64,000 nucleotides of DNA from Pseudomonas psychrophila (GCF_001043005.1 NZ_JYKZ01000004.1:248001-312000), one strand, 5' to 3'; shown: positions 35,146-44,670, counted from the stretch's first letter. The notes: a model not told the origin generated them from the letters alone. Numbers and translations: made by a program.

Positions 35146-35376
35146 ATGAACAGCACCCTTTTACTGTTAAACGCCCTGGCGCTGGCTGTGTTAGTGATTT
35201 TTCACTTTCAACCCGAGCCCGCTGCCGCAGAGCAACATGTCCAAATTTACAACAAGCCCCTCGCGCCGCAGCCACAAGTGGCAGTCATGAATAGCGTCAG
35301 CAGCGTGACACCTCACCTGACCACCGAACACCCTGCCGCCAATCTGGCATCTGAGGGTGAGCGCTGGGTCTTTTGA
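35146..35376 (+). CDS. Small exported or membrane protein, function unknown
   Basis: A 76-residue product opening MNSTLLLLNALALAVLVIFHF, a hydrophobic helix that could be a signal peptide (cleavage after AAA near residue 28) or a membrane anchor. The rest (HVQIYNKPLAPQPQVAVM...) is polar with several Pro and Thr residues. In-frame ATGs also lie at 35125 and 35137; I prefer 35146 because AGAG lies 9 bases upstream. I do not recognise the family. Its sigma-54 promoter suggests a response to nitrogen, carbon or motility state. Confidence 0.6.
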   Translation: MNSTLLLLNALALAVLVIFHFQPEPAAAEQHVQIYNKPLAPQPQVAVMNSVSSVTPHLTTEHPAANLASEGERWVF

Positions 35377-35405
35377 AGAGCACCTTGAGAGGTTGGTAGG
35401 AAATC

Positions 35406-35582
35406 ATGTCCAAAATTGCTTTGAGTTTGTTAATGCTGGCGTTGTCGAGCCTCGCACTCGATGTATTTGCCCGTGACGAATTCGGAAATCTGCCATTAAT
35501 TGCTGCCGGAGTGTTTTTCAGCTGCTGGCTGGTGGCGCTGATCATCGGCCGCAGGTTCAAATTTGACCCGCAATTGCGTTGA
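35406..35582 (+). CDS. Small two-helix membrane protein, function unknown
   Basis: A 58-residue product starting MSKIALSLLMLALSSLALDV, with a second hydrophobic segment LIAAGVFFSCWLVALIIG and a basic tail RRFKFDPQLR. Two membrane helices joined by a short acidic loop are likely. GGA lies 7 bases before the ATG. It follows the previous small gene by 29 bases and is probably on the same sigma-54 transcript. No family recognised. Confidence 0.6.
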   Translation: MSKIALSLLMLALSSLALDVFARDEFGNLPLIAAGVFFSCWLVALIIGRRFKFDPQLR

Positions 35583-35770
35583 GACCGCTCAACGTCGGGG
35601 GCGGAGCATTTGGGGTAAGTGGTGGATGTCGATGCTATTAATGCGGATGCCTATTTTTTAGCAATCACTACTGGCATAACGCCTTTATCCGGTTCAATAT
35701 TTGTCACAGAATTGACGCCAGGGAAGTGGCAGATTTGAGGCATGATGCGCGCCTCCTAGCAATTCAGGTT

Positions 35771-35796
35771 GAACTTTGGCTATAAGGACGGTCTTA
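35771..35796 (+). promoter_or_regulatory. Possible AlgU (sigma-22) promoter of amrZ
   Basis: GAACTT, 15 bases, TCTTA, against the AlgU consensus GAACTT-N16/17-TCTGA. It lies about 60 bases before amrZ, and amrZ is known to depend on AlgU in P. aeruginosa. The spacer is one base short, so this is tentative. Confidence 0.45.
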
Positions 35797-35854
35797 ATCA
35801 CATCCTGCGGCCAATTCCCGAGAACCGCTCCCCTGAACTAACCGGTTAACTAAA

Positions 35855-36175
35855 ATGCGCCCATTGAAACAGGCAATTTACTCCAGCCGTACGGCTGACA
35901 AGTTCGTCGTACGCCTGCCAGACGGAATGCGCGAGCGCATCGCCGAGGTGGCTCGCAATCATCACCGCAGCATGAACTCAGAAATCATTGCTCGCCTTGA
36001 GCAAAGCCTCATTCAAGAAGGCGTACTGGGTGACGAACTCAGCATGCGCCTGGACAGCCCTGAGCTCTCCCTCCACGAGCGCGAGCTGCTGCAACGCTTC
36101 CGCCAACTGTCCCATCGCCAACAAAACGCCCTGGTTTCACTGATTGCTCACGACGCTGAGGCAGCTTCGGAGTAA
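35855..36175 (+). CDS. amrZ: Ribbon-helix-helix regulator AmrZ
   Basis: AmrZ controls alginate, motility, cyclic di-GMP and iron genes in pseudomonads, acting as both repressor and activator. The 106-residue product matches AmrZ along its length as I recall it: a flexible start [17 protein letters not shown], the ribbon-helix-helix DNA-binding part ([35 protein letters not shown], about residues 16-50), and the C-terminal tetramerisation part with [38 protein letters not shown]. There is no clear ribosome-binding site before the ATG; a TAACCGGTTA palindrome lies 7 bases upstream. It links the window's flagellar genes to surface-life control. Confidence 0.95.
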   Translation: MRPLKQAIYSSRTADKFVVRLPDGMRERIAEVARNHHRSMNSEIIARLEQSLIQEGVLGDELSMRLDSPELSLHERELLQRFRQLSHRQQNALVSLIAHDAEAASE

Positions 36176-36196
36176 TCCTGATTTAACTCAGGCGAC

Positions 36197-36225
36197 AAAA
36201 AAGCCAGCGTTTAGCTGGCTTTTTT
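36197..36225. terminator. Terminator after amrZ
   Basis: AAAAAAGCCAGC / GCTGGCTTTTTT with a 5-base loop, 21 bases past the amrZ stop. A and T runs on both sides make it bidirectional, also serving mgtE. Confidence 0.9.
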
Positions 36226-36239
36226 ATGGGCGCGATTTG

Positions 36240-36263
36240 CGCCAGGTACAAAACGACCTGGCG
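36240..36263. terminator. Hairpin after mgtE
   Basis: CGCCAGGT and ACCTGGCG form a perfect 8-base stem with an 8-base loop, 29 bases past the mgtE stop on the minus strand. There is no T run, so it is more likely to protect the 3' end than to terminate. Confidence 0.4.
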
Positions 36264-36292
36264 TGACAGTTGTCAGACCAGGCCGCCAGCCC

Positions 36293-37735
36293 TCAGAGCA
36301 GGAAGATGGTTGCCAGTCCCAGGAAGATGAAGAACCCGCCGCTGTCCGTCATGGCGGTGATCATCACACTCGCACCCATGGCCGGATCACGCCCCAGCCG
36401 GGCAAGGGTCATGGGGATCAATACCCCCATCAGCGCTGCCAACAGCAGGTTGAGCGTCATGGCCGCGGTCATCACCACACCCAGTGACCAGCTGCCGTAC
36501 AGCAGATACGCGACAACACCGATCACCCCACCCCACACCAGGCCATTGATCAAGCCCACGGCCAGCTCCTTGCGCATCAGACGCGAGGTGCTACCGGTAT
36601 TGACCTGATCGAGCGCCATCGCCCGTACGATCATGGTGATGGTCTGGTTGCCGGAGTTACCACCAATACCGGCCACGATGGGCATCAGTGCTGCCAGTGC
36701 CACCAGTTTTTCAATCGAACCTTCGAACAGGCCGATCACCCGCGACGCAATAAACGCGGTGACCAGGTTGACTGCCAGCCAGGCCCAACGGTTACGCAGG
36801 GATTTCCAGACGGAGGCGAAGATGTCTTCTTCTTCACGCAGACCGGCCATGTTGAGAACTTCGTTCTCGCTCTCTTCACGGATCAGATCGACCATTTCAT
36901 CGATGGTCAGACGACCGATCAGCTTGCCGTTTTTGTCGACCACAGGGGCCGAAATCAAGTCGTAACGCTCAAACGCCTGTGCGGCATCGTAAGCATCCTC
37001 ATCCGGATGAAAACTCACCGGATCGTTGGCCATGACCTCGGACACTTGCTTCTCGGGGTCATTGACCAACAAGCGCTTGATCGGCAACACGCCTTTAAGC
37101 GCACCGTCGTAATCGACCACGAACAGCTTGTCGGTATGGCCCGGCAGTTCTTTGAGGCGACGCAGGTAACGCAAGACGACTTCAAGACTGACATCCTCGC
37201 GGATCGTCACCATCTCGAAGTCCATCAGTGCGCCAACTTGATCCTCGTTGTAGGACAGCGCGGAGCGGACGCGCTCACGCTGCTGACCATCAAGGGTCTC
37301 CATCAACTCATGGACGACGTCTCGCGGCAGCTCGGGGGCAAGGTCAGCAAGTTCGTCGGCGTCCATCTCCTTGGCGGCTGCCAGGAGCTCGTGATCGTCC
37401 ATGTCGGCGATCAGGGTTTCACGTACCGAATCGGATACTTCAAGCAGGATGTCGCCGTCGCGATCGGCCTTGACCAACTGCCAGACCGTCAGGCGGTCAT
37501 CCAGCGGCAATGCTTCGAGGATGTAGGCAACGTCTGCGGAGTGCAGGTCTTCCAGCTTGCGCTGGAGCTCAACCAGATTCTGCCGATGAACCAGGTTTTC
37601 AACCCGGTCATGGTGATGGCCTTCCTGACGATGAGTCAGGTCTTCGACCACACGCTGGCGATTAAGCAGCTCAATAACTTGAGCGAGGCGGCTTTGCAGG
37701 CTTTCTTGTGTTTTCTTTACTTCAACTTCGGTCAT
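36293..37735 (-). CDS. mgtE: Magnesium transporter MgtE
   Basis: MgtE is a magnesium-gated magnesium channel of the inner membrane. The 480-residue product has the N-terminal superhelical domain (to about residue 155, with repeated LLAAAKEMDADELADL-type helices), a CBS pair (about 160-285, MDFEMVTIREDVSLEVVLRYLRR and VMANDPVSFHPDEDAYDAAQAFERYDL), and a C-terminal pore domain with five hydrophobic segments and the GGNSGNQ signature near residue 362. I start at MTEVEVKKTQES; the longer frame adds ten residues without support. The early segment RQEGHHHDRVE is His-rich. Confidence 0.94.
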   Translation of the reverse strand: MTEVEVKKTQESLQSRLAQVIELLNRQRVVEDLTHRQEGHHHDRVENLVHRQNLVELQRKLEDLHSADVAYILEALPLDDRLTVWQLVKADRDGDILLEVSDSVRETLIADMDDHELLAAAKEMDADELADLAPELPRDVVHELMETLDGQQRERVRSALSYNEDQVGALMDFEMVTIREDVSLEVVLRYLRRLKELPGHTDKLFVVDYDGALKGVLPIKRLLVNDPEKQVSEVMANDPVSFHPDEDAYDAAQAFERYDLISAPVVDKNGKLIGRLTIDEMVDLIREESENEVLNMAGLREEEDIFASVWKSLRNRWAWLAVNLVTAFIASRVIGLFEGSIEKLVALAALMPIVAGIGGNSGNQTITMIVRAMALDQVNTGSTSRLMRKELAVGLINGLVWGGVIGVVAYLLYGSWSLGVVMTAAMTLNLLLAALMGVLIPMTLARLGRDPAMGASVMITAMTDSGGFFIFLGLATIFLL

Positions 37736-38202
37736 AGGCGAACTCCACTCCCAGCAGCAGGGCACGCCGGAAGGATCAATCAGTCAATTCATGATTGGAA
37801 AAACGGGATGCTGAGTTACTACTGGGTAAGTCCATGGAGGTATTCCACAAGCCCCGGCGGGGCTGACGGGCGCAATCATACACGGCTTAAAAATTATTGA
37901 CGCAAAAATCTCGGAGATAACAAATGCTTGCGGGTAACACCTGCTTTGACAGTGCGACGCAAGATGATTCACGCAGGGCACAACCCATGTGTGAAATTTC
38001 AGGTTGCAGGCGCTGCTGGGGAACGAGGGCTGCAAGCGGCTGCACCACGATCGCGAATCAGACGACTCGGTTCTGGACATCTGGGATTTAGACATGCCGC
38101 GCACGCATTCGTTGCCTTCGTTCTTCGGCAGCATCTACGCAGCAATCAGGATAAACAGGAAAGAAGTCTGCAGGATGACAGAATGCCCAAATCCCAGATA
38201 GC
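37736..38202. other. Gene-free stretch between mgtE and the tRNA group
   Basis: Open frames here read as poor protein and one overlaps tRNA genes, so I call none. An 11-base inverted pair, ATCTGGGATTT (about 38080-38090) and AAATCCCAGAT (about 38189-38199), brackets about 100 bases of otherwise featureless sequence beside the tRNA terminator. From memory, P. aeruginosa carries a phage-lysis-like (alp) segment in this position; nothing like it is seen here. Confidence 0.5.
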
Positions 38203-38231
38203 AAAAAGCCCGCATACAATGCGGGCTTTTT
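38203..38231 (-). terminator. Terminator of the tRNA-Ser/tRNA-Arg transcript
   Basis: AAAAAGCCCGCAT / ATGCGGGCTTTTT flanks a very short loop, directly past the last tRNA-Arg on the minus strand, with a T run on both sides. Confidence 0.85.
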
Positions 38232-38237
38232 GGTGTT

Positions 38238-38314
38238 TGGTGCACTCGACAGGATTCGAACCTGTGACCGCTCGGTTCGTAGCCGAGTACTCTATCCAGC
38301 TGAGCTACGAGTGC
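38238..38314 (-). tRNA. tRNA-Arg (anticodon ACG), copy 1
   Basis: Seventy-seven bases with CCA encoded. The acceptor GCACTCG pairs with CGAGTGC, the anticodon stem CTCGG/CCGAG holds CTACGAA, giving anticodon ACG. The adenosine is normally edited to inosine so that it reads CGU, CGC and CGA. Its sequence is the same as copy 2, 70 bases away. Confidence 0.95.
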
Positions 38315-38384
38315 AAGTTGTGTTTGTTAGACCAGACCACCCTGGTTGAAGCCAAGTTAGCTGCCGAAGCAACTGACTCTTAAA

Positions 38385-38461
38385 TGGTGCACTCGACAGG
38401 ATTCGAACCTGTGACCGCTCGGTTCGTAGCCGAGTACTCTATCCAGCTGAGCTACGAGTGC
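38385..38461 (-). tRNA. tRNA-Arg (anticodon ACG), copy 2
   Basis: Identical in sequence to copy 1. It lies between tRNA-Ser and copy 1 on the minus strand and is probably co-transcribed with both, ending at the hairpin 38203-38231. Confidence 0.95.
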
Positions 38462-38568
38462 ATTTGAAGCTGCGCATTATAGACCGTTAAATCTCTCTGA
38501 CAAGCTTTTTTTTCAGTATTTTCAACAACTTACCGAAACTGTCCAGATCCAACGTGCTACATGAATAA

Positions 38569-38659
38569 TGGCGGAGAAGGGGGGATTCGAACCCCCGACA
38601 CCCTTTTGAGATGTACTCCCTTAGCAGGGGAGCGCCTTCGGCCACTCGGCCACCTCTCC
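38569..38659 (-). tRNA. tRNA-Ser (anticodon GCT)
   Basis: Ninety-one bases including CCA, with the long variable arm of serine tRNAs. The acceptor GGAGAGG pairs with CTTCTCC and the anticodon stem CTCCC/GGGAG encloses CTGCTAA, giving anticodon GCT for AGC/AGU. It follows rsmA by about 60 bases on the same strand, the order found in P. aeruginosa. Confidence 0.95.
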
Positions 38660-38720
38660 GCAACACGGGGCGTATAATAACCAGCCTTTTCCCCGCTTGC
38701 AACTAAAAACTTAAATAAAA

Positions 38721-38909
38721 TTAAAGACTTGGTTCTTCATCCTTTTCTTTCTTGATCCGCAGGTAGATCTCCTCACGGTGCACCGCCACTTCCTTGGGAG
38801 CGTTCACACCGATGCGTACTTGGTTTCCTTTGACGCCGAGCACGGTCACAGTAATTTCGCCATCGCCTATGATCAGGCTTTCCGCACAACGGCGAGTCAG
38901 AATCAGCAT
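38721..38909 (-). CDS. rsmA: Carbon storage regulator RsmA/CsrA
   Basis: RsmA is a small homodimeric RNA-binding protein that blocks translation of mRNAs with GGA in a hairpin loop, under control of the Gac/Rsm small RNAs. The 62-residue product starts [21 protein letters not shown] with the RNA-binding Arg residues and has the second binding patch [10 protein letters not shown]. An AGGAGAAAAG site precedes the ATG. It sits between lysC and the tRNA group, as rsmA does in other pseudomonads. Pseudomonas fluorescens group members usually have RsmE and further copies elsewhere. Confidence 0.96.
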   Translation of the reverse strand: MLILTRRCAESLIIGDGEITVTVLGVKGNQVRIGVNAPKEVAVHREEIYLRIKKEKDEEPSL

Positions 38910-39051
38910 ACTTTTCTCCTCACACTTTTCATTTCAGTGGCCACAGTCTGCAAAAAAAAAGGGCTTCGGACTACTAGCTAAACAGCTATAGCCCGCAGCT
39001 CCTTAGTATTGACCAACATGACGAAACTGGAGGTCTTCGTTCATGCCCGCC

Positions 39052-39082
39052 AAAAAACAAAGGGCGCGGATTAACCGCGCCC
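39052..39082 (-). terminator. Terminator of lysC
   Basis: On the minus strand GGGCGCGG-TTAAT-CCGCGCCC is followed by TTTGTTTTTTG. It lies 14 bases past the lysC stop codon and separates lysC from rsmA. Confidence 0.88.
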
Positions 39083-39095
39083 TCCGGACAACGCC

Positions 39096-40331
39096 TTACT
39101 CGCCCTGTCGGGCTGGCGCATCGAGGTCAAAAGCGGTGTGCAGGGAACGCACAGCCAGCTCCAGGTACTTCTCTTCGATCACCACCGACACTTTGATTTC
39201 GGAGGTCGAGATCATCAGGATATTGATGTTCTCTTTAGCCAATGACTCAAACATGCGACTGGCAACGCCTGCGTGAGAGCGCATGCCCACACCGACGATC
39301 GAAACCTTGGCAATGTTGGTGTCGCCGACCACTTCACGGGCACCGATCTCACGAGCCGTGTTTTCCAGCACGCTTTGGGCAGCACTGTAGTCATTGCGGT
39401 GCACGGTGAAGGTGAAGTCGGTGGTGTTATCGTGCGCAACGTTCTGCACGATCATGTCGACTTCAATATTGGTCGCACTGATCGGGCCCAAAATCTTGAA
39501 CGCCACGCCCGGGGTATCTGGCACGCCACGGATGGTCAGCTTGGCTTCATCGCGATTGAACGCAATACCAGAAATGATCGGCTGTTCCATGGATTCCTCT
39601 TCATCAATAGTAATGAGGGTACCTGGACCCTCCTTGAAGCTGTGCAGAACGCGCAGCGGTACGTTGTACTTGCCTGCGAACTCGACAGCCCGGATCTGCA
39701 GCACCTTGGAGCCCAGGCTGGCCATTTCCAGCATTTCTTCGAAGGTGATCTTTTCCAGACGCTGAGCTTTTGCCACAACCCGCGGGTCAGTGGTGTAAAC
39801 GCCGTCGACATCCGTGTAGATCTGGCACTCATCAGCCTTGAGGGCCGCTGCCAGCGCCACGCCGGTGGTGTCAGAGCCGCCACGACCCAACGTGGTGATG
39901 TTGCCGTGCTCATCAACGCCCTGGAAACCTGCAACCACAACCACACGCCCGGCCTTAAGGTCGGCGCGAATCTTCTGGTCGTCAATTTTCAGGATGCGGG
40001 CTTTGGTGTGCGAACTGTCCGTCAGGATGCGCACCTGGCTGCCGGTGTAGGACACCGCTGGCACACCACGCTTGTTCAGCGCCATTGCCAGCAGACCAAT
40101 CGTCACCTGCTCGCCCGTGGACACAATGACATCCAGCTCACGGGGTAACGGCTGATCGCTGATCTGCTTGGCCAGTTCGATCAGGCGGTTGGTTTCGCCG
40201 CTCATTGCAGATAGCACGATCACCAGATCATTGCCGGCTTCGCGGAACTTCTTAACTTTATCGGCGACCTGCTCGATTCTCTCGACAGTGCCGACCGAGG
40301 TGCCTCCGAATTTCTGTACGATCAAAGCCAT
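39096..40331 (-). CDS. lysC: Aspartate kinase LysC
   Basis: Aspartate kinase makes aspartyl phosphate, the first step to lysine, threonine, methionine and diaminopimelate. The 411-residue product starts MALIVQKFGGTSVGTVERI, the kinase signature, and has the catalytic domain to about residue 250 (GRGGSDTTGVALAAALKADECQIYTDVDGVYTTDPR) and two ACT domains after that (from IAFNRDEAKLTIRG and VSIVGVGMRSHAGVASRMF), which bind the feedback inhibitors. The length is typical of the Pseudomonas enzyme. It lies 83 bases from alaS on the same strand and ends at a strong terminator. Confidence 0.96.
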   Translation of the reverse strand: MALIVQKFGGTSVGTVERIEQVADKVKKFREAGNDLVIVLSAMSGETNRLIELAKQISDQPLPRELDVIVSTGEQVTIGLLAMALNKRGVPAVSYTGSQVRILTDSSHTKARILKIDDQKIRADLKAGRVVVVAGFQGVDEHGNITTLGRGGSDTTGVALAAALKADECQIYTDVDGVYTTDPRVVAKAQRLEKITFEEMLEMASLGSKVLQIRAVEFAGKYNVPLRVLHSFKEGPGTLITIDEEESMEQPIISGIAFNRDEAKLTIRGVPDTPGVAFKILGPISATNIEVDMIVQNVAHDNTTDFTFTVHRNDYSAAQSVLENTAREIGAREVVGDTNIAKVSIVGVGMRSHAGVASRMFESLAKENINILMISTSEIKVSVVIEEKYLELAVRSLHTAFDLDAPARQGE

Positions 40332-40414
40332 TTCAAAGCAGCCTCAGCCCATAAAGGGCGCCCATTTATCATTCAAACGACGTGCTGCCACTAGACGACA
40401 GCACGTACTGGACC

Positions 40415-43033
40415 TCAGATACCTTGCTCGACAAATGGCACAGTCAGGGCCAGCGCGGCGTCCAGGGCTGCAGCATCAACACCGCCGCCTTGCGCCATGT
40501 CCGGACGACCACCGCCCTTCCCGCCCACTGCCGCAGCGGCCTGCTTCATCAAATCACCGGCTTTGAGTTGGCCAGTCAGGTCTTTGGTTACGCCTGCAAC
40601 CAGTACAACCTTGTCTTCATGAACACTGCCGAGCAGGATCACTGCACGGCCGAGCTTGTTCTTCAGCTGATCTACCAGCGCCAGTAGCGCCTTGCCATCT
40701 TGACCGTCCAGGCGGGCGGTCAATACGTTCACGCCTTTTACGTCCACAGCCGACGATGACAGATCGTCACCGGCTGCGCTTGCTGCCTTGGCCTGCAATT
40801 GCTCAAGTTGTTTTTCCAACTGGCGATTGCGCTCAAGTACCGCAGACAGTTTGTCGACCAGGTTCTCGCGCGAGCCCTTGACCAGGCTTGCGGCTTCCTT
40901 GAGCTGTTCTTCGGCTGCGTTCAGGTAAGCCAGTGCGGCTGCACCCGTAACCGCTTCGATACGACGGATACCCGAGGCTACGCCGCCTTCGCTGGTGATT
41001 TTCATCAGGCCGATATCACCGGTTCGCTGGGCGTGAATACCGCCACACAGCTCCACCGAGAAATCACCGCCCATGCTCAGTACTCGCACGTTGTCGCCGT
41101 ACTTCTCACCAAACAGCGCCATAGCGCCTTTTTGCTTGGCGGTTTCGATGTCGGTTTCTTCCGTCTCGACCGGCGTGTTATTGCGAATCTGGGCGTTGAC
41201 AATATCTTCCAGGGCCTTGATCTGCTCAGGCTTGATCGACTCGAAATGGCTGAAGTCGAAGCGCATGCGCTGGCTGTCTACCAACGAGCCTTTCTGCTGA
41301 ACGTGCTCGCCCAGTACCTGGCGCAAAGCCGCGTGCAGCAAGTGAGTCGCCGAGTGGTTCAGCGCCGTGGCGTGACGCACATCGGCATCAACCCGGGCTT
41401 CAACGGTTTCGCCAACGTTCAGGCCGCCCGCTGCAACCACGCCGTGGTGCAGGAATGCGCCGCCGGTCTTGGTCGTGTCGCGCACGTCGAAACGCGCCGC
41501 GCCAGCTTGCAGGAAACCGCAATCGCCGACCTGGCCGCCCGACTCGGCGTAAAACGGGGTCTGATCAAGAATGACAACGCCCTCGTCGCCTTCGCTCAGG
41601 CTGGCAACCGACTGACCGTCTTTATACAGAGCAACGACCTTGGCCGAAGCCTGGGTAGCGTTGTAACCGATAAACTCGGTAGGCACATCGACTTTAACCA
41701 GCGTGTTGTAGTCCAGGCCAAAAGAACTGGCCGAACGCGCACGAACACGCTGAGCTTCCATCTCGCGCTCAAAACCTGCTTCGTCCACGGTCAGGTTGCG
41801 CTCACGGGCGATATCGGCCGTGAGGTCCATCGGGAAGCCATAGGTATCGTAGAGTTTGAACACTACGTCGCCAGGAACCACGGTGCCCTTGAGTTCAGCC
41901 AGATCCAGCTCGAGGATTTTCAGGCCCTGCTCCAGGGTCTTGGAGAACTGCTCTTCTTCAGCCTTGAGCACACGCTCGATGTTGGCTTGCTCGCGAACCA
42001 GCTCCGGGAAGCTTTCGCCCATCTCGGCAACCAGTGCCGCGACGATCTTGTAGAAGAAGTTGCCCGTAGCGCCCAGCTTGTTGCCGTGACGGCAGGCGCG
42101 ACGAATGATGCGGCGCAGCACATAGCCGCGGCCTTCGTTCGATGGCAATACACCGTCAGCGATCAGGAAGCTGCACGAACGGATGTGGTCAGCCACAACC
42201 TTGAGCGATGCCTGGCCGTCGTTGGTGCAACCGATCGCGGCGGCCGCTGCCGTCAACAGGCTCTGGAACAGGTCAATGTCGTAGTTGGAGTTAACGTGCT
42301 GCATCACCGCACTGATCCGCTCCAGGCCCATGCCGGTGTCTACCGACGGCGCTGGCAACGGATGCAACACGCCATCGGCGGTGCGGTTGAACTGCATGAA
42401 TACGTTGTTCCAGATTTCGATGTAGCGGTCACCGTCTTCGTCTGGCGAACCTGGCGGGCCACCCCAGATTTCAGGACCGTGATCGTAGAAAATCTCGGTG
42501 CACGGACCGCAAGGACCGGTATCGCCCATGGTCCAGAAGTTATCCGACGCGTACGGAGCACCCTTGTTGTCGCCAATCCGGATCATGCGCTCGGCAGGTA
42601 CGCCGACGTCCTTGGTCCAGATGTCATAGGCTTCGTCATCGCTGGCGTAGACGGTTACCCAGAGCTTGTCTTTAGGCAGATTGAGTACGCCGGTCAGGAA
42701 GGTCCAGGCGAAGTTGATCGCGTCTTTCTTGAAATAATCGCCAAAGCTGAAGTTGCCGAGCATTTCAAAAAAGGTGTGGTGACGGGCGGTGTAACCGACG
42801 TTTTCCAGGTCGCTGTTCTTGCCGCCGGCGCGCACGCACTTCTGGCTGCTGGTCGCTCGGGTGTAGGCACGTTTTTCTTGACCCAGGAAACAGTCCTTGA
42901 ACTGGTTCATCCCCGCGTTGGTGAACAGCAGGGTCGGGTCGTTATTAGGGACCAAGGAGCTGGAAGGGACACGGGTGTGACCTTGCTCCTCGAAGAAGCG
43001 AAGGAAGGCTTCACGGATTTCTGCGCTTTTCAT
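40415..43033 (-). CDS. alaS: Alanine-tRNA ligase AlaS
   Basis: AlaS charges tRNA-Ala and edits mischarged serine and glycine. The 872-residue product starts [19 protein letters not shown] at an ATG complementary to 43031-43033; a frame 22 residues longer is rejected. The aminoacylation domain covers about 1-450 with [12 protein letters not shown] and the [11 protein letters not shown] helix. The editing domain carries the zinc ligands HSATHLLH and [13 protein letters not shown], and the C-terminal C-Ala domain has [11 protein letters not shown]. Complete in length and motifs. Confidence 0.97.
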   Translation of the reverse strand: MKSAEIREAFLRFFEEQGHTRVPSSSLVPNNDPTLLFTNAGMNQFKDCFLGQEKRAYTRATSSQKCVRAGGKNSDLENVGYTARHHTFFEMLGNFSFGDYFKKDAINFAWTFLTGVLNLPKDKLWVTVYASDDEAYDIWTKDVGVPAERMIRIGDNKGAPYASDNFWTMGDTGPCGPCTEIFYDHGPEIWGGPPGSPDEDGDRYIEIWNNVFMQFNRTADGVLHPLPAPSVDTGMGLERISAVMQHVNSNYDIDLFQSLLTAAAAAIGCTNDGQASLKVVADHIRSCSFLIADGVLPSNEGRGYVLRRIIRRACRHGNKLGATGNFFYKIVAALVAEMGESFPELVREQANIERVLKAEEEQFSKTLEQGLKILELDLAELKGTVVPGDVVFKLYDTYGFPMDLTADIARERNLTVDEAGFEREMEAQRVRARSASSFGLDYNTLVKVDVPTEFIGYNATQASAKVVALYKDGQSVASLSEGDEGVVILDQTPFYAESGGQVGDCGFLQAGAARFDVRDTTKTGGAFLHHGVVAAGGLNVGETVEARVDADVRHATALNHSATHLLHAALRQVLGEHVQQKGSLVDSQRMRFDFSHFESIKPEQIKALEDIVNAQIRNNTPVETEETDIETAKQKGAMALFGEKYGDNVRVLSMGGDFSVELCGGIHAQRTGDIGLMKITSEGGVASGIRRIEAVTGAAALAYLNAAEEQLKEAASLVKGSRENLVDKLSAVLERNRQLEKQLEQLQAKAASAAGDDLSSSAVDVKGVNVLTARLDGQDGKALLALVDQLKNKLGRAVILLGSVHEDKVVLVAGVTKDLTGQLKAGDLMKQAAAAVGGKGGGRPDMAQGGGVDAAALDAALALTVPFVEQGI

Positions 43034-43179
43034 AGGTTCTTCCACGGAGGCTGCGGCCAGAGGCAAGTAAATCACGTCAATCGACAGTGCGACTCGCAAA
43101 GGGCCGCATTATATCGGCCCTTCGCCCCGGGTACAGCGTGTTTATACGATAGCGACAAGCAATTGGACGGATCGCAAGC

Positions 43180-44184
43180 TTATTGGCGGGAAAACTCGGA
43201 AAAAACGGCTACTACCTGCTCGATCTGACTGCGACTGACATCCATGTGCGTCACCATTCTCAAACGCGGCGCGGCGCTGAGCATGATCCCCTCCTCGGCT
43301 GCAAAGGCCTTGAGAGCTTGAGCCCGCTCATCGATCTGAACGTACACCATGTTGGTCTGCACCGGTTCGACCTCATAACCGGCCGCACGCAAGCCTTCAG
43401 CCAGTAACTGGGCGTTGGCATGGTCATCGGCCAGACGCTCGACCTGATGATCCAGCGCATACAACCCGGCTGCCGCCAGTTGACCGGCCTGACGCATGCC
43501 GCCACCGACCATTTTGCGCAAGCGCCGGGCCTTGGCGATCAAGTCAGTGGTGCCGCACAGTACGGAACCCACCGGCGCGCCCAGACCCTTGGACAGGCAC
43601 ACGGATACCGAATCGAAATGCCGAGTGATCTCTCCAGCGTCCACACCCAGCTTGACAGCGGCGTTGTACAGTCGCGCGCCATCAAGGTGCAGCGCCAGGC
43701 CATGCTCACGGGTCAGGCGACTGGCCGCTGCCAGATACTCAAGTGCCAGCACCTTACCCTGCATGGTGTTTTCCAGGGCGAGCAAGCGCGTGCGGGCAAA
43801 ATGAAAGTCGTCAGGCTTGATTGCGGCCGCAACCTGCCCCAAGTCCAGCGAACCATCCGCCTGAACCTCCAGCGGTTGTGGCTGAATGGAGCCCAATACC
43901 GCTGCCCCGCCGCCTTCGTATTTATAGGTGTGGGCCTGCTGGCCCACAATGTATTCATCCCCTCGCCCGCAATGCGCCATCAGAGCCAGCAAGTTGCTCA
44001 TCGTGCCAGTGGGCACAAACAATGCTTTGGCAAAGCCCAAACGCAAGGCCAGTTCGGACTCCAGCTTGTTCACCGACGGATCTTCGCCATACACATCATC
44101 GCCCATCGGCGCATTCGCCATGGCCTCGCGCATGCCATTGCTGGGTTGGGTCACAGTGTCACTACGAAGATCAATAACAGTCAT
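43180..44184 (-). CDS. ltaE: Low-specificity L-threonine aldolase
   Basis: A PLP enzyme that splits L-threonine or L-allo-threonine into glycine and acetaldehyde. The 334-residue product begins [36 protein letters not shown], the family opening, and the PLP-binding Lys lies in [19 protein letters not shown] near residue 201, with [12 protein letters not shown] just after. It lies upstream of alaS on the same strand with a 146-base gap, so a separate alaS promoter is possible. In P. aeruginosa this is PA0902, next to aruE; here the ribH unit lies between them. Confidence 0.92.
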   Translation of the reverse strand: MTVIDLRSDTVTQPSNGMREAMANAPMGDDVYGEDPSVNKLESELALRLGFAKALFVPTGTMSNLLALMAHCGRGDEYIVGQQAHTYKYEGGGAAVLGSIQPQPLEVQADGSLDLGQVAAAIKPDDFHFARTRLLALENTMQGKVLALEYLAAASRLTREHGLALHLDGARLYNAAVKLGVDAGEITRHFDSVSVCLSKGLGAPVGSVLCGTTDLIAKARRLRKMVGGGMRQAGQLAAAGLYALDHQVERLADDHANAQLLAEGLRAAGYEVEPVQTNMVYVQIDERAQALKAFAAEEGIMLSAAPRLRMVTHMDVSRSQIEQVVAVFSEFSRQ

Positions 44185-44403
44185 GGGAGCGGCCTCGGCA
44201 ATAAGTGATCAGCTCTGGATGCTAATCGGGGAATTCCCTTTCGGACAAGAGTACTGCAGGAAGGATTCGTCATATTCAACGGCTTGCCCAGGATCGCACT
44301 GATAACGCAGCAAAAAATTTGATAGCTATTAGCAAAAAGCAGCCATGCATTTGCGAAAAAATTATGATACAAAATGTCCGCCGCCAGAAAGGCTGGCGGC
44401 AAC

Positions 44404-44568
44404 GTTCTCAGGGCGGGGTGCAACTCCCCACCGGCGGTAATTGCGCGCAATGCGCATAGCCCGCGAGCGCTTGGCAGATCCACCCGTGAGGGTTGAGGAT
44501 AGCCAAGGTCAGCAGACCCGGTGTGATCCCGGGGCCGACGGTCATAGTCCGGATGAAGAGAGAACGGG
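44404..44568 (+). ncRNA. FMN riboswitch (RFN element)
   Basis: A complete FMN aptamer: TTCTCAGGGCGGGGTG, CCCCACCGGCGGTAA, AGCCCGCGAGCGC, GGTCAGCAGACCCGGTGTGA, GCCGACGGTCATAGTCCGGA and a closing AGAGAAC. All six helices can be traced, with a variable arm around TTGCGCGCAATGCGCA. It binds flavin mononucleotide and shuts off the gene behind it. A GCCGCCAG / CTGGCGGC hairpin (44380-44400) precedes it, and TATGAT at 44363-44368 could be the -10 box. The expression platform is likely in 44569-44700. Confidence 0.95.
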
Positions 44569-44670
44569 ATTGGCGCCAAAGGGCCGTCAACCAGGTGGGC
44601 AAGTGACGATGCCGAAAGGCCGTGCGCTGCCCTCCTGAACGTACCCTTTAATCCCATTCGATTCATATGC

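Noticed and set aside
37928..38383. A 151-codon frame running into the tRNA-Arg genes
   Set aside because: It covers a complete tRNA and its terminator; the protein has no meaningful composition.
38487..38702. A 71-codon frame on the minus strand over tRNA-Ser
   Set aside because: It overlaps the whole tRNA gene, which explains the open frame.
40799..43228. An 809-codon open frame on the plus strand opposite alaS
   Set aside because: It mirrors the alaS codons, as often happens in GC-rich DNA, has no ribosome-binding site or recognisable domain, and alaS is beyond doubt.
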